The position numbers were made by a program, and so were the translations under genes. Shown in pieces: positions 1 through 7,170 of a stretch of 12,914 nt of DNA. The notes below the pieces were generated by a model. It worked only from the letters and a program-made list of their open reading frames with translations, was not told the DNA's origin and ran no database searches. This stretch comes from TMED14 sp041192685 (GTDB taxonomy: Bacteria; Bacteroidota; Bacteroidia; Flavobacteriales; Schleiferiaceae): assembly GCA_041192685.1 (NCBI GenBank), contig JBEEMM010000032.1, positions 1-12,914 on the forward strand, given 5' to 3'. Position 1 is the stretch's first letter. The number at the start of each line of letters is the position of its first letter.

Positions 1-895
1 TGAAGAGGAGATCTATCCCAATGCAGAACAATTTCAGTCGGCCCTTTTTGCGCATTATGCCTACGAAAAAGGCCGCCATAGCCGGTCTGCCGGGCTTCGG
101 GCTGAGGTTGGAGCCTTTGCGGGCTATGCCGCCCTCTTGCGCTACGCCTATGCCATAAGCCGCCCGGTAAGCATCCAAGCTCGAATTTCGCGTGGCACCC
201 GTGGCCCACAACTTGAGGAACGATTTGCTTTTGGAACCCACATCGGGGCCGGGCGCTTTGAGGTAGGGGATGCAAACCTTCGCACGGAGCGAATGTGGAA
301 TGGTGACCTAGCCTTAAATTTTGATGTTGGCCATTTTGACGCTCAAGTTTCGGCTTTTTATCAAGCCTATACAGACTTCATTTACTATACAGACTTCATT
401 TACCAGAGTCCAAACGACAGCAGCGGATCCTGGCGCTTCTACTACGTGCAGGGCGATGCTCGCGTCTACGGAGCCGAGGCAAGGGCCCACTGGCACCCGA
501 GCGAGCGATTCCACGTGCACACTCAGGCGGCCCTAAGCATTGGAGAAGACGCCATGGGCAATCCGCTTCCGTTCATTGCTCCGGGCCGCTGGGGCGCCCA
601 CCTTGCCTACGATTTGCTGCCCAAGCAGCGCTTGCATGCCGAGCTCCACTACGATCGCTACCTTGCTCAGAACCGGCTCTCGCCGACCGAGGACCTCTTT
701 CTGGATGGAGCCACCCCGGCATACGGCCTATGGTCGGCTAGCCTAACGGGGCTAATCAGCAAAGGGGCTTCATGGAACGTAGAAGTTTTGAATGCTACCA
801 ACACTGCTTTTGCCCACCACCTTTCGCTCGCTCGCGCCTACGGATTGTTCGAAGCAGGCCGCCAGATCAGGGCAAGCCTTAGGTTTGCGTGGTAA
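1..895 (+). CDS. TonB-dependent outer-membrane receptor, C-terminal part (5' truncated by window)
   Basis: The reading frame is open from base 2 to the TAA at 893-895, so this is the last 297 or so residues of a longer protein whose signal peptide and plug lie upstream of the window. Alternating hydrophobic/polar stretches rich in Tyr, Phe and Trp fit transmembrane beta strands, and the protein ends in Leu-Arg-Phe-Ala-Trp, the aromatic C-terminus used for outer-membrane insertion. Family-like landmarks are the segment around 'QGDARVYGAEA', the 'NPLPFIAPGR' segment and the 'HHLSLAR...GRQIR' ending, which resemble receptors of the FecA/ZnuD type. The substrate cannot be told from this half. An 18-bp in-frame tandem duplication (367-403) doubles the hexapeptide YTDFIY. 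The last codons overlap the -33 element of the likely rimP promoter. TonB-receptor identity is fairly sure; substrate unknown. Confidence 0.85.
   Translation, partial: EEEIYPNAEQFQSALFAHYAYEKGRHSRSAGLRAEVGAFAGYAALLRYAYAISRPVSIQARISRGTRGPQLEERFAFGTHIGAGRFEVGDANLRTERMWNGDLALNFDVGHFDAQVSAFYQAYTDFIYYTDFIYQSPNDSSGSWRFYYVQGDARVYGAEARAHWHPSERFHVHTQAALSIGEDAMGNPLPFIAPGRWGAHLAYDLLPKQRLHAELHYDRYLAQNRLSPTEDLFLDGATPAYGLWSASLTGLISKGASWNVEVLNATNTAFAHHLSLARAYGLFEAGRQIRASLRFAW
367..403 (+). repeat. Perfect 18-bp in-frame tandem duplication
   Basis: The 18-base unit TATACAGACTTCATTTAC occurs twice in direct succession (368-385 and 386-403), and the 18-base periodicity is perfect from 367 to 403. It encodes YTDFIY-YTDFIY in the beta-barrel of the truncated TonB-dependent receptor. 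Absolute identity including third positions points to a recent slippage or duplication event rather than ancient sequence. Confidence 0.95.
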
Positions 896-915
896 AAAAA
901 CATGGTGTATCTTTG
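884..915 (+). promoter_or_regulatory. Bacteroidota-type promoter for rimP-nusA-infB
   Basis: TTTG at 884-887, a 20-base spacer, and TATCTTTG at 908-915 match the consensus of the Bacteroidota primary sigma factor (TTTG, 19-21 bases, TAnnTTTG) at every defined position. The -33 element lies inside the last codons of the upstream receptor gene. Transcription would begin near 920-923, giving a leader of about 65 bases that contains the hairpin at 939-962. Predicted from sequence only. Confidence 0.7.
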
Positions 916-938
916 CCGAGCTTATAAATCCAAACTAC

Positions 939-971
939 CGAGGGGACCTAAAAGTCCCCTCGCTTGTTTTT
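939..971 (+). terminator. Terminator-like hairpin in the rimP leader
   Basis: CGAGGGGAC (939-947) and GTCCCCTCG (954-962) form a perfect 9-bp stem with a 6-base loop (CTAAAA), followed by a T-rich tract (964-971, CTTGTTTTT). It would end transcripts of the upstream receptor gene, but because the likely promoter lies upstream of it (884-915), it also sits in the 5' untranslated leader of rimP and could act as an attenuator. The left-arm segment GGACCT (944-949) is also complementary to AGGTCC (976-981), which overlaps the purine-rich putative ribosome-binding stretch of rimP, so a competing structure is possible. Confidence 0.75.
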
Positions 972-987
972 AATAAGGTCCGTACTG

Positions 988-1452
988 ATGAATCAAAGTG
1001 AACTTCAAAAGCTTGTAGACTCCACCCTTGAGGGCATGGAGGGCTTTGCTGTTGAGGTCAGTTTAAGCGCGTCCAACGACATCAAGGTTCTTGCCGACCT
1101 GTTCGAAGGCCACATAAGCATAGCTCAAATTAAAACCATTAGCCGAGCCATCTCCTCAGCCTTGGGCGAACAGAGCGAAGACTACGCCATTGAAGTTTCT
1201 TCTCCCGGAATGTTTAGCCCCTTTACCGTTGAGGCCCAGTTTCGCAAAAACATTGGCCGCGAGGTAGTGATAAAGCTTAAGGATGGTCTAAAGGCCAATG
1301 GCAAAATGACGGCCTACGACAGCCAAGTACTTACCTTGGAACGAACCGAGCGAGTTGCAAAACTTGTCGGAAAAGGCAAAGTGGACCAAACCGTTCAAAC
1401 CCAAATCCCGCTGGAGGAATTATCCAGCATTACCCTTGACTTCAAATTTTAA
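988..1452 (+). CDS. rimP: Ribosome maturation factor RimP
   Basis: A 154-residue cytoplasmic protein needed for late assembly of the 30S ribosomal subunit. The N-terminal alpha/beta domain spans about residues 1-78 and ends in the family hallmark E-V-S-S-P-G (69-74) followed by a Ser-Pro-Phe stretch; the C-terminal Sm-like beta-barrel covers about 83-154. The length is normal for the family. The ATG at 988 is chosen because it gives the standard N-terminus and has AAGG nine bases upstream; an in-frame TTG at 964 would add eight residues lying in the hairpin's T-tract. It is the first gene of the conserved rimP-nusA-infB operon, 21 bases before nusA. Confidence 0.95.
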   Translation: MNQSELQKLVDSTLEGMEGFAVEVSLSASNDIKVLADLFEGHISIAQIKTISRAISSALGEQSEDYAIEVSSPGMFSPFTVEAQFRKNIGREVVIKLKDGLKANGKMTAYDSQVLTLERTERVAKLVGKGKVDQTVQTQIPLEELSSITLDFKF

Positions 1453-1473
1453 GTTTCTCATCTTAAAACGACC

Positions 1474-2718
1474 ATGGAAAATTTAGCCATCATCGAATCA
1501 TTCGGCGAGTTCAAAGACGAAAAGAGCATTGACCGCGTAACCCTCATGACCTTCATCGAGGAGGCCTTTCGCGTTCAAATTCGCAAAAAATACCTAACCG
1601 ACGACAACTTTGACGTCATCGTTAACCCCGACAAGGGCGACCTTGAGATTTGGCGCAACCGCACCATCGTGGCCGACGGAGCCGTAGAAGACGAAAACCT
1701 CGAGATTGCGCTGTCCGAAGCCATCAAGATCGAACCCGACTTTGAGGTCGGCGAAGAGGTTTCAGAAGAGATCAAAATCATAGACCTGGGCCGCCGCTTC
1801 ATTCTGGCCTTTCGCCAAACCCTGGTACAGAAGGTTCAGGAGCATGATTCGGGCGAGCTATTCAAGCGCTACAAGACCATGGAAGGCGAGATTATCACCG
1901 GAGAAGTGCATCACGTGCGCCACCGGGAGATGATTATTTATGACGACCAGCAAAACGAGCTTATTCTTCGCCGCGAAGACATGATTCCTGAGAAGGATTT
2001 TTACCGCAAAGGCGACACCGTTCGTGCGGTGGTCAAGCTTGTGGAAGTGCGCGGAGTCAAGCCGTTTATTTTGCTTAGCCGCACCTCGGAGGCCTTTTTG
2101 GCCAAGCTTTTTGAGGCCGAAATTCCTGAGGTTTTTGACGGAATCATCACCGTGAAAAATGTCGTTCGTATTCCGGGCGAGAAGGCCAAGGTGGCCGTGG
2201 AATCCTACGACGACCGCATCGACCCCGTGGGTGCCTGCGTGGGCATGAAGGGATCGCGTATTCACAGCATTGTGCGGGAACTGCGCGGCGAGAACATCGA
2301 CGTAATAAACTACACCAGCAACCTGCAGCTCATGATTCAGCGTGCGCTTTCTCCGGCAAAAATTACCAATATGGTACTTGACGAGGAGCGTCGCCACGCC
2401 AACGTCTACCTGCCTGCTGACCAGGTTTCTTTGGCCATTGGTCGGGGCGGAACCAACATTCGACTGGCTAGCAAACTAAACGACTACGAGATTGATGTCT
2501 TCCGCGAAGACGTGGCTCAAGAAGAAGACGTGGAACTTTTGGAATTCCGCGACGAAATCGAGCCATGGGTCATCGACCAGCTTCGCAACGGCGGCTACGA
2601 CACGGCCAAGTCGGTGCTGCGTGCGGATGTTGAAGACATTGCCCGCCGTGCTGACCTTGAATTGGAAACGGTTCAAGAAGTCCGCGATATTCTCAAAAAA
2701 GAATTCGAAACCGAATAA
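1474..2718 (+). CDS. nusA: Transcription termination/antitermination factor NusA
   Basis: A 414-residue protein that binds RNA polymerase and nascent RNA and modulates pausing, termination and antitermination. In order: N-terminal RNA-polymerase-binding domain (about 1-125), S1 domain (about 133-200), KH1 (about 215-285, with the segment D-P-V-G-A-C-V-G-M-K-G-S-R-I), KH2 (about 290-350, with the G-R-G-G RNA-binding loop in 'SLAIGRGGTNIRLAS'), and a short acidic C-terminal helical segment (about 360-412) resembling a helix-hairpin-helix repeat. The length fits Bacteroidota NusA, which lacks the duplicated acidic repeats of E. coli. The ATG at 1474 has no clear Shine-Dalgarno sequence, as is common in this phylum. 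It lies between rimP and infB; as an RNA-binding termination factor it could feed back on the leader hairpin upstream of rimP (inference). Confidence 0.97.
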   Translation: MENLAIIESFGEFKDEKSIDRVTLMTFIEEAFRVQIRKKYLTDDNFDVIVNPDKGDLEIWRNRTIVADGAVEDENLEIALSEAIKIEPDFEVGEEVSEEIKIIDLGRRFILAFRQTLVQKVQEHDSGELFKRYKTMEGEIITGEVHHVRHREMIIYDDQQNELILRREDMIPEKDFYRKGDTVRAVVKLVEVRGVKPFILLSRTSEAFLAKLFEAEIPEVFDGIITVKNVVRIPGEKAKVAVESYDDRIDPVGACVGMKGSRIHSIVRELRGENIDVINYTSNLQLMIQRALSPAKITNMVLDEERRHANVYLPADQVSLAIGRGGTNIRLASKLNDYEIDVFREDVAQEEDVELLEFRDEIEPWVIDQLRNGGYDTAKSVLRADVEDIARRADLELETVQEVRDILKKEFETE

Positions 2719-2775
2719 GGCCTGTATTGCAGCCCGAACCTAGATTTCTAAATTAGCCCCGACCTTTCATAGCCT

Positions 2776-5628
2776 ATGAGCACCATCCGCATCAGTAAAG
2801 TACTTAGTGAGCTAAATATTGGCTTGGACACCGCCATTGATTTTTTGGCGAGCCAAAAGCAAGAGGTTGAGCACAACCGCAACGCCAAGATCGATCAGGC
2901 TCAGTACCAGATGCTGACGCAGCAATTTGCCACCGACAAGTCGTCAAAAGACAAGGCAGAAACGCTGATTCAGCAAAAGCGCGAAGAGAAAGAGGCTATT
3001 CAGGCAGAACGAGAGCTGACCAAGCCCGAGGTTATTCGCGCAACGGCCACCATTGGCGGACTCAAATTTGCCGGAAAGATTGACTTGGCGACCAACAAGC
3101 GCGGCGATCAAGTGCCTGCCCCGGCCAAGGCGGCAGCAGCCAAGGCTGCGCCCCAAGAACTTAAGGCAGCAGCAGTTGCAGCCCCGGAGGTCAGTACCCC
3201 TGCCAAAGAGGTATCTAAGGCAACCAAGCCTGAAAAGGCAGCAGCAGCCATCAAGAGTTTACCAGAAGGTCCGAGTGAATCAGCTACACCTGCTGCCCCA
3301 TCTTCGGCGGCCGAATCCGCGTCCATCGCGCCTGATTCCGCAGCTCCTGAAGGCACCGAGGCTGCCAAGTCCGATGAGTTAGCGCACCACGAAACGCAGT
3401 ACCAAAAGCTGGACGGTCCAAAAATGACCGGACAGGTTATTGATTTGGCGCAGTTTGCCAAAAAGCCTTCTCTTGGCCAGCGAAAGCGAATCAAAACAGA
3501 AGGTCTTCAAAAGCCTGCTTCAGGCGGAGGGCGAACCACAACCGGCGCAGCCAGTGTCGGCGGTCCAGGACAGGGCGGATTTGGTCAGCGTGGTCCAGGC
3601 GGCCCCGGAGGTCAACGCGGTCCAGGCGGCCCCGGAGGTCAACGCGGTCCAGGCGGCCCCGGCGGTCAGCGCGGTCCAGGCCAGCGTGGTCCCGGCGCCC
3701 CACAGGCAGGCGGCCCCCAGCGTCCAGTTAGTCAAGAAGACATTCAGCGCAAAATCAAAGAAACGCTCGAGAAGCTCGGCGGAGGCCGCAAGTCCAAAGG
3801 ATCCAAGATTCGCCGCGACAAGCGTGCAGAACGTGCGGAAGCCCGTGATTTGGCAGAAATCGAGCGTCAAGAGGGAGAAAAGGTTCTAAAACTCACCGAG
3901 TACGTTACGCTCCTTGAGGTATCCAACATGATGAAGGTTACCCCAACCGAGGTAATTTCTACCTGCATGTCTTTGGGAATCATGGCTTCGCTCAACCAAC
4001 GCCTTGACAAGGAGATTCTGACCATCGTCGCCGACGAATTTGGCTTTGACGTAATTTTTGTCGACGAAGAGATGGAAGACGAGCTCGCAATCGAGCAAGA
4101 AGACGAAATCAACCTCGTTTCTCGATCGCCCATCGTAACGGTTATGGGCCACGTTGACCACGGCAAGACTTCGCTTTTGGACTACATCCGCAAGGCCAAC
4201 GTCATTGCCGGAGAAGCGGGCGGAATTACCCAGCACATCGGTGCCTACAGCGTGAAGCTGAACGCCAATCAGAACATCACCTTTTTGGATACCCCCGGTC
4301 ACGAGGCCTTTACGGCCATGCGAGCCCGTGGTGCTCAGGTTACCGACATCGCGATTATTGTGGTTTCTGCCGACGATTCAGTGATGCCCCAAACCAAGGA
4401 GGCCATTAGCCACGCCCAGGCGGCTAACGTACCCATCGTTTTTGCCATCAACAAGATCGATCGCCCCGACGCCAACCCAGAGCGCATCAAGGAACAGCTT
4501 GCCGGCATGAACCTGCTCGTGGAAGATTGGGGCGGTAAAATCCAGTCTCAAGACATCTCAGCCAAGCAGGGACTCAACGTCGACAAGCTTCTTGAAAAAG
4601 TGCTGCTCGAGGCGGAGATCCTTGACCTCAAAGCCAACCCCAACCGCTTGGCCAAGGGTACAGTAATCGAGGCAACCCTTGACAAGGGCCGCGGATACGT
4701 GACCACCATCCTCGTGCAGGCGGGTTCGCTTCGCGTAGGCGACTTCATCCTGGTCGGTCAGCACAGCGGCAAGGTTCGCGCAATGATGGACGAGCGCGGT
4801 CAAAAGATCGACCTTGCTGGACCCTCGGTGCCGGTTTCCATCCTCGGACTCGACGGAGCCCCCACGGCCGGAGACACTTTTACCGTCTTTGAAGACGAGC
4901 GTGAGGCAAAGCAAATTGCTACCCGCCGCCAGCAGCTCGCCCGCGAACAAAGCGTGCGTTCTCAGAAGAATCTTACCCTCGAAGAAATCGGTCGACGCCT
5001 TGCAGTAGGAGACTTTAAGGAGCTCAACATCGTCCTAAAGGGCGACGTAGACGGTTCCATCGAAGCCCTCGCGGACTCGCTACAGCGCTTGAGTACCGAA
5101 GAAATTCAGGTCAATATCATTCACAAGGCCGTGGGTGGAATCACCGATTCCGACGTGCTTTTGGCCTCTGCATCGGGTGCGATTATCGTAGGATTCCAGG
5201 TGCGTCCTGCGGCTTCTGCGCGCAAACTCGCCGAGAAGGAAGACACAGAAATCCGCCTTTACAGCATTATCTACGACGCGATCAACGACATCCGAGACGC
5301 CATGTCTGGACTTCTGTCGCCCGACGTCAAAGAAGAGATTACCTGTACCATCGAGGTTCGCGAGACCTTCAAAATCAGCAAGGTGGGTACCATCGCGGGC
5401 TGTATGGTCATGGACGGAGTCATCACTCGAAGCACCCGCGTTCGCGTGGTCCGCGACGGAGTGGTTCAGTACACCGGAGAGCTTGGTTCGCTTAAGCGCT
5501 TTAAAGACGACGTACGCGAAGTCAAGAAGGGCCTCGATTGCGGACTAAACATCAACAACTACAACGACATTAAGGTCGGCGACATCGTCGAAGGTTTTAA
5601 GGAAGTTGAGGTTCAGCGCGAGCTGTAA
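2776..5628 (+). CDS. infB: Translation initiation factor IF-2
   Basis: A 950-residue GTPase that places initiator fMet-tRNA on the 30S subunit and promotes subunit joining. The N-terminus (1 to about 50) is the IF2-N-type segment 'ISKVLSELNIGLDTAIDFL'. A long low-complexity linker follows: Ala/Lys/Pro-rich (about 112-210), then a Gly/Pro/Arg/Gln-rich stretch with 9-residue repeats (271-297), then a basic helical region. A second IF2-N domain lies near 370-425. The G domain carries G1 GHVDHGKT (458-465), G2 around GITQH, G3 DTPGHE (505-510), G4 NKID (559-562) and G5 SAK (595-597), so all GTP-binding motifs are intact. Domains II, III and the fMet-tRNA-binding C-terminal domain complete the protein. 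The 57-base gap after nusA shows no clear promoter, so it is probably co-transcribed with rimP and nusA. Confidence 0.98.
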   Translation: MSTIRISKVLSELNIGLDTAIDFLASQKQEVEHNRNAKIDQAQYQMLTQQFATDKSSKDKAETLIQQKREEKEAIQAERELTKPEVIRATATIGGLKFAGKIDLATNKRGDQVPAPAKAAAAKAAPQELKAAAVAAPEVSTPAKEVSKATKPEKAAAAIKSLPEGPSESATPAAPSSAAESASIAPDSAAPEGTEAAKSDELAHHETQYQKLDGPKMTGQVIDLAQFAKKPSLGQRKRIKTEGLQKPASGGGRTTTGAASVGGPGQGGFGQRGPGGPGGQRGPGGPGGQRGPGGPGGQRGPGQRGPGAPQAGGPQRPVSQEDIQRKIKETLEKLGGGRKSKGSKIRRDKRAERAEARDLAEIERQEGEKVLKLTEYVTLLEVSNMMKVTPTEVISTCMSLGIMASLNQRLDKEILTIVADEFGFDVIFVDEEMEDELAIEQEDEINLVSRSPIVTVMGHVDHGKTSLLDYIRKANVIAGEAGGITQHIGAYSVKLNANQNITFLDTPGHEAFTAMRARGAQVTDIAIIVVSADDSVMPQTKEAISHAQAANVPIVFAINKIDRPDANPERIKEQLAGMNLLVEDWGGKIQSQDISAKQGLNVDKLLEKVLLEAEILDLKANPNRLAKGTVIEATLDKGRGYVTTILVQAGSLRVGDFILVGQHSGKVRAMMDERGQKIDLAGPSVPVSILGLDGAPTAGDTFTVFEDEREAKQIATRRQQLAREQSVRSQKNLTLEEIGRRLAVGDFKELNIVLKGDVDGSIEALADSLQRLSTEEIQVNIIHKAVGGITDSDVLLASASGAIIVGFQVRPAASARKLAEKEDTEIRLYSIIYDAINDIRDAMSGLLSPDVKEEITCTIEVRETFKISKVGTIAGCMVMDGVITRSTRVRVVRDGVVQYTGELGSLKRFKDDVREVKKGLDCGLNINNYNDIKVGDIVEGFKEVEVQREL
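3586..3681 (+). repeat. 27-bp coding repeats in the infB linker (QRGPGGPGG)
   Basis: Three nearly identical 27-base units (3586-3612, 3613-3639, 3640-3666) encode QRGPGGPGG, followed by a partial fourth unit QRGPG (3667-3681) and a further QRGPGAP. Units 1-3 differ only at third codon positions. This is a minisatellite inside the flexible linker of IF-2, a region expected to vary in copy number between strains. Confidence 0.9.
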
Positions 5629-5645
5629 GGCGCTACGCGCCGTTT
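5629..5645 (+). terminator. Possible weak terminator after infB
   Basis: GGCGC (5629-5633) and GCGCC (5637-5641) form a 5-bp GC-only stem with a 3-base loop, starting directly after the infB stop codon and followed only by GTTT. The stem is short and the T-tract poor, so this is a weak candidate, but no better terminator is visible between the convergent genes. Confidence 0.3.
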
Positions 5646-5684
5646 CTAGCTTCTGGTTTCTAGCTTCTGGTTTCTAGCTGCTGG
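5643..5684. repeat. Three tandem 14-bp repeats in a convergent intergenic gap
   Basis: TTTCTAGCTTCTGG occurs at 5643-5656 and 5657-5670 exactly and at 5671-5684 with one change (CTG for TTC-type position). A near-complementary copy lies at 5745-5761 (GCTAGAAACCAGTAGCT, one mismatch over 17 bases to the complement), which runs up to the stop codon of the minus-strand aldehyde dehydrogenase gene. The arms could pair across roughly 60 bases in either transcript. The rest of the gap (5685-5744) shows nothing I can recognise. Confidence 0.85.
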
Positions 5685-5744
5685 CTGGAGTCAAAACTGG
5701 GGGAGAGCTTCGGCATTCCCACTCTGGGGTTTAATGAGCAAGTT

Positions 5745-5761
5745 GCTAGAAACCAGTAGCT
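5745..5761. repeat. Inverted copy of the 14-bp repeat
   Basis: GCTAGAAACCAGTAGCT matches the reverse complement of part of the tandem array at 5643-5684 with 16 of 17 bases. It ends one base before the TAG stop codon (5763-5765, minus strand) of the aldehyde dehydrogenase gene. Confidence 0.75.
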
Positions 5762-5762
5762 T

Positions 5763-7157
5763 CTACTGAACAATCCAGCCCACCACCTTCTTGACCCAGT
5801 CCTTGTAGGGAGGGGCGAGCAGCATGGTCGGCGCAAGCCTTCCGCGGCGGTACACTCCGCGGGCATTGCTGAATTCGCGAAATCCCCAAATTCCATGAGA
5901 CTTGCCGATGCCGGAGTTGTTGACTCCGCCAAAGGGAAGGTCGGGATGCATGTAGTGCAAGAAAAACTCGTTGACCACGGTTCCGCCCGCGCGCGTTTCG
6001 CGCAAAATGCGGTCGGTCCAAGATTTAGCATGGCTCATAACGGTCAAAACCAAGGGCTTTGGGCCGGCATTTACTCGGGCCAAGGCGTCTTCAATGCTCG
6101 CGTAGGCGAAGACCGGCAGGATGGGCCCAAAAATCTCGCTGCAGCTCACCTGAATGTGTTCTGGGGCATCCCAGATTAAGGTGGGAGGGAAGTAAAGTCG
6201 ATCGCGATCGGGCGCGTCGGGCTGCCAAACTTGGGCCCCAGAATCCACGGCCTCATCGAGCCATTCCTTGAGGCGATCCCAGTGCCGTGCGCTAATGATG
6301 CGAACCCAATCGGGATTCTTAGAAGGCTGCGATCCGTAGTGGCGTTCTACGCCTGCCTTGAAGCCCTTTAAAAAGTCGTCGCGAAGCGCGCTCGGAACCA
6401 GGACATAGTCTGGGGCAATGCAGACCTGACCCGCATTGAGGCCTTTGGCCCAGGCCACTCGTGCACCGGCAGCCTCTGCTCCGTAGCTTTCGTGCACGAA
6501 CACGGGAGACTTTCCGCCCAACTCTAGGGTAACCGAGGCGAGGTAGCGGGAGGCAGCCGCCATAACCTTGCTGCCGACGGCCGGTGATCCGGTAAAGAAG
6601 ATGTGGTTCCAGGGTTGCTCGAGCAGTGCAATGGCGACGTTGGCATCTCCCTGCACCACGCAGACTTCTTCTGGCGGAAAAACTGCCGCCATCAAGGAGG
6701 CAATAAAGGCGGCGGAGGCTGGCGCTAGTTCGCTTGGTTTAAGGCATACCGTGTTTCCTGCAGCAATGGCATAGACCAGAGGCACCAGGCACAAATTCAC
6801 CGGGAAGTTCCAGGGAGAAACAATGAGTGCGACGCCCTTGGGCTCTTGGATCACCTCGGCCCGGCCCGGAATCAGCGTGAGCGGCAGCGGCAAACGCTCC
6901 GTCTGGGTCCAGGTTCGCAGGTTGGACAGTACATGGTCAATGCTCACCTTAACAGGCAATAGCTCGTTGAGGTCGCAGTCCACCTCGGGGCGGTTAAGGT
7001 CAGCCCGCAGAGCGGCGTGAAGTTCTGGGCGACGCTTTATCAGCTCGGCTCTCAGGGCCTTTAATCGCGCACGTCGGTGGCTCAGCGGCAGCAGGGCAAT
7101 GCGGGGAGCGGCTCCCTGAAGGGCCTGAAACTCCGCCTCAAAAGTTGGGTTGGTCAT
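5763..7157 (-). CDS. NAD(P)-dependent aldehyde dehydrogenase, class-3-like
   Basis: A 464-residue enzyme that would oxidise an aldehyde to a carboxylate with NAD(P)+. Length and sequence fit the ALDH3/fatty-aldehyde-dehydrogenase branch, which is shorter at the N-terminus than most aldehyde dehydrogenases. Visible landmarks are S-P-W-N-F-P (114-119, catalytic Asn117), K140 in 'LKPSE', the cofactor loop F-T-G-S-P-A-V-G (188-195), general base Glu212 in 'LELGGKSP', nucleophile Cys246 in 'NAGQVCIAPDY', and the C-terminal 'NNSGIGKSHGIWGFREFSNARG'. All catalytic residues are present. The ATG at 7157 is preferred over an in-frame TTG at 7193 that would overlap the ABC gene. It is the last gene of the six-gene minus-strand operon, 13 bases after the ABC ATPase. 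Its substrate and its link to copper handling are unknown; it may only be a passenger. Confidence 0.93.
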   Translation of the reverse strand: MTNPTFEAEFQALQGAAPRIALLPLSHRRARLKALRAELIKRRPELHAALRADLNRPEVDCDLNELLPVKVSIDHVLSNLRTWTQTERLPLPLTLIPGRAEVIQEPKGVALIVSPWNFPVNLCLVPLVYAIAAGNTVCLKPSELAPASAAFIASLMAAVFPPEEVCVVQGDANVAIALLEQPWNHIFFTGSPAVGSKVMAAASRYLASVTLELGGKSPVFVHESYGAEAAGARVAWAKGLNAGQVCIAPDYVLVPSALRDDFLKGFKAGVERHYGSQPSKNPDWVRIISARHWDRLKEWLDEAVDSGAQVWQPDAPDRDRLYFPPTLIWDAPEHIQVSCSEIFGPILPVFAYASIEDALARVNAGPKPLVLTVMSHAKSWTDRILRETRAGGTVVNEFFLHYMHPDLPFGGVNNSGIGKSHGIWGFREFSNARGVYRRGRLAPTMLLAPPYKDWVKKVVGWIVQ

Positions 7158-7170
7158 ACGGTTAAGGGAC

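Noticed and set aside
964..987. TTG start for RimP at 964
   Set aside because: It lies in the T-tract of the leader hairpin; the ATG at 988 matches the family N-terminus and has AAGG upstream.
1858..2397. 179-residue minus-strand open frame inside nusA
   Set aside because: Fully antisense to a clearly conserved NusA; no recognisable domain and His/Leu-rich composition typical of a shadow frame.
3586..3681. Possible CRISPR-like array
   Set aside because: The repeats are contiguous with no spacers, are in frame and encode protein.
3491..3870. Minus-strand repetitive frames opposite the infB linker
   Set aside because: Their repeats are the mirror of the 27-bp infB units; the plus frame continues into the intact IF-2 GTPase domain.
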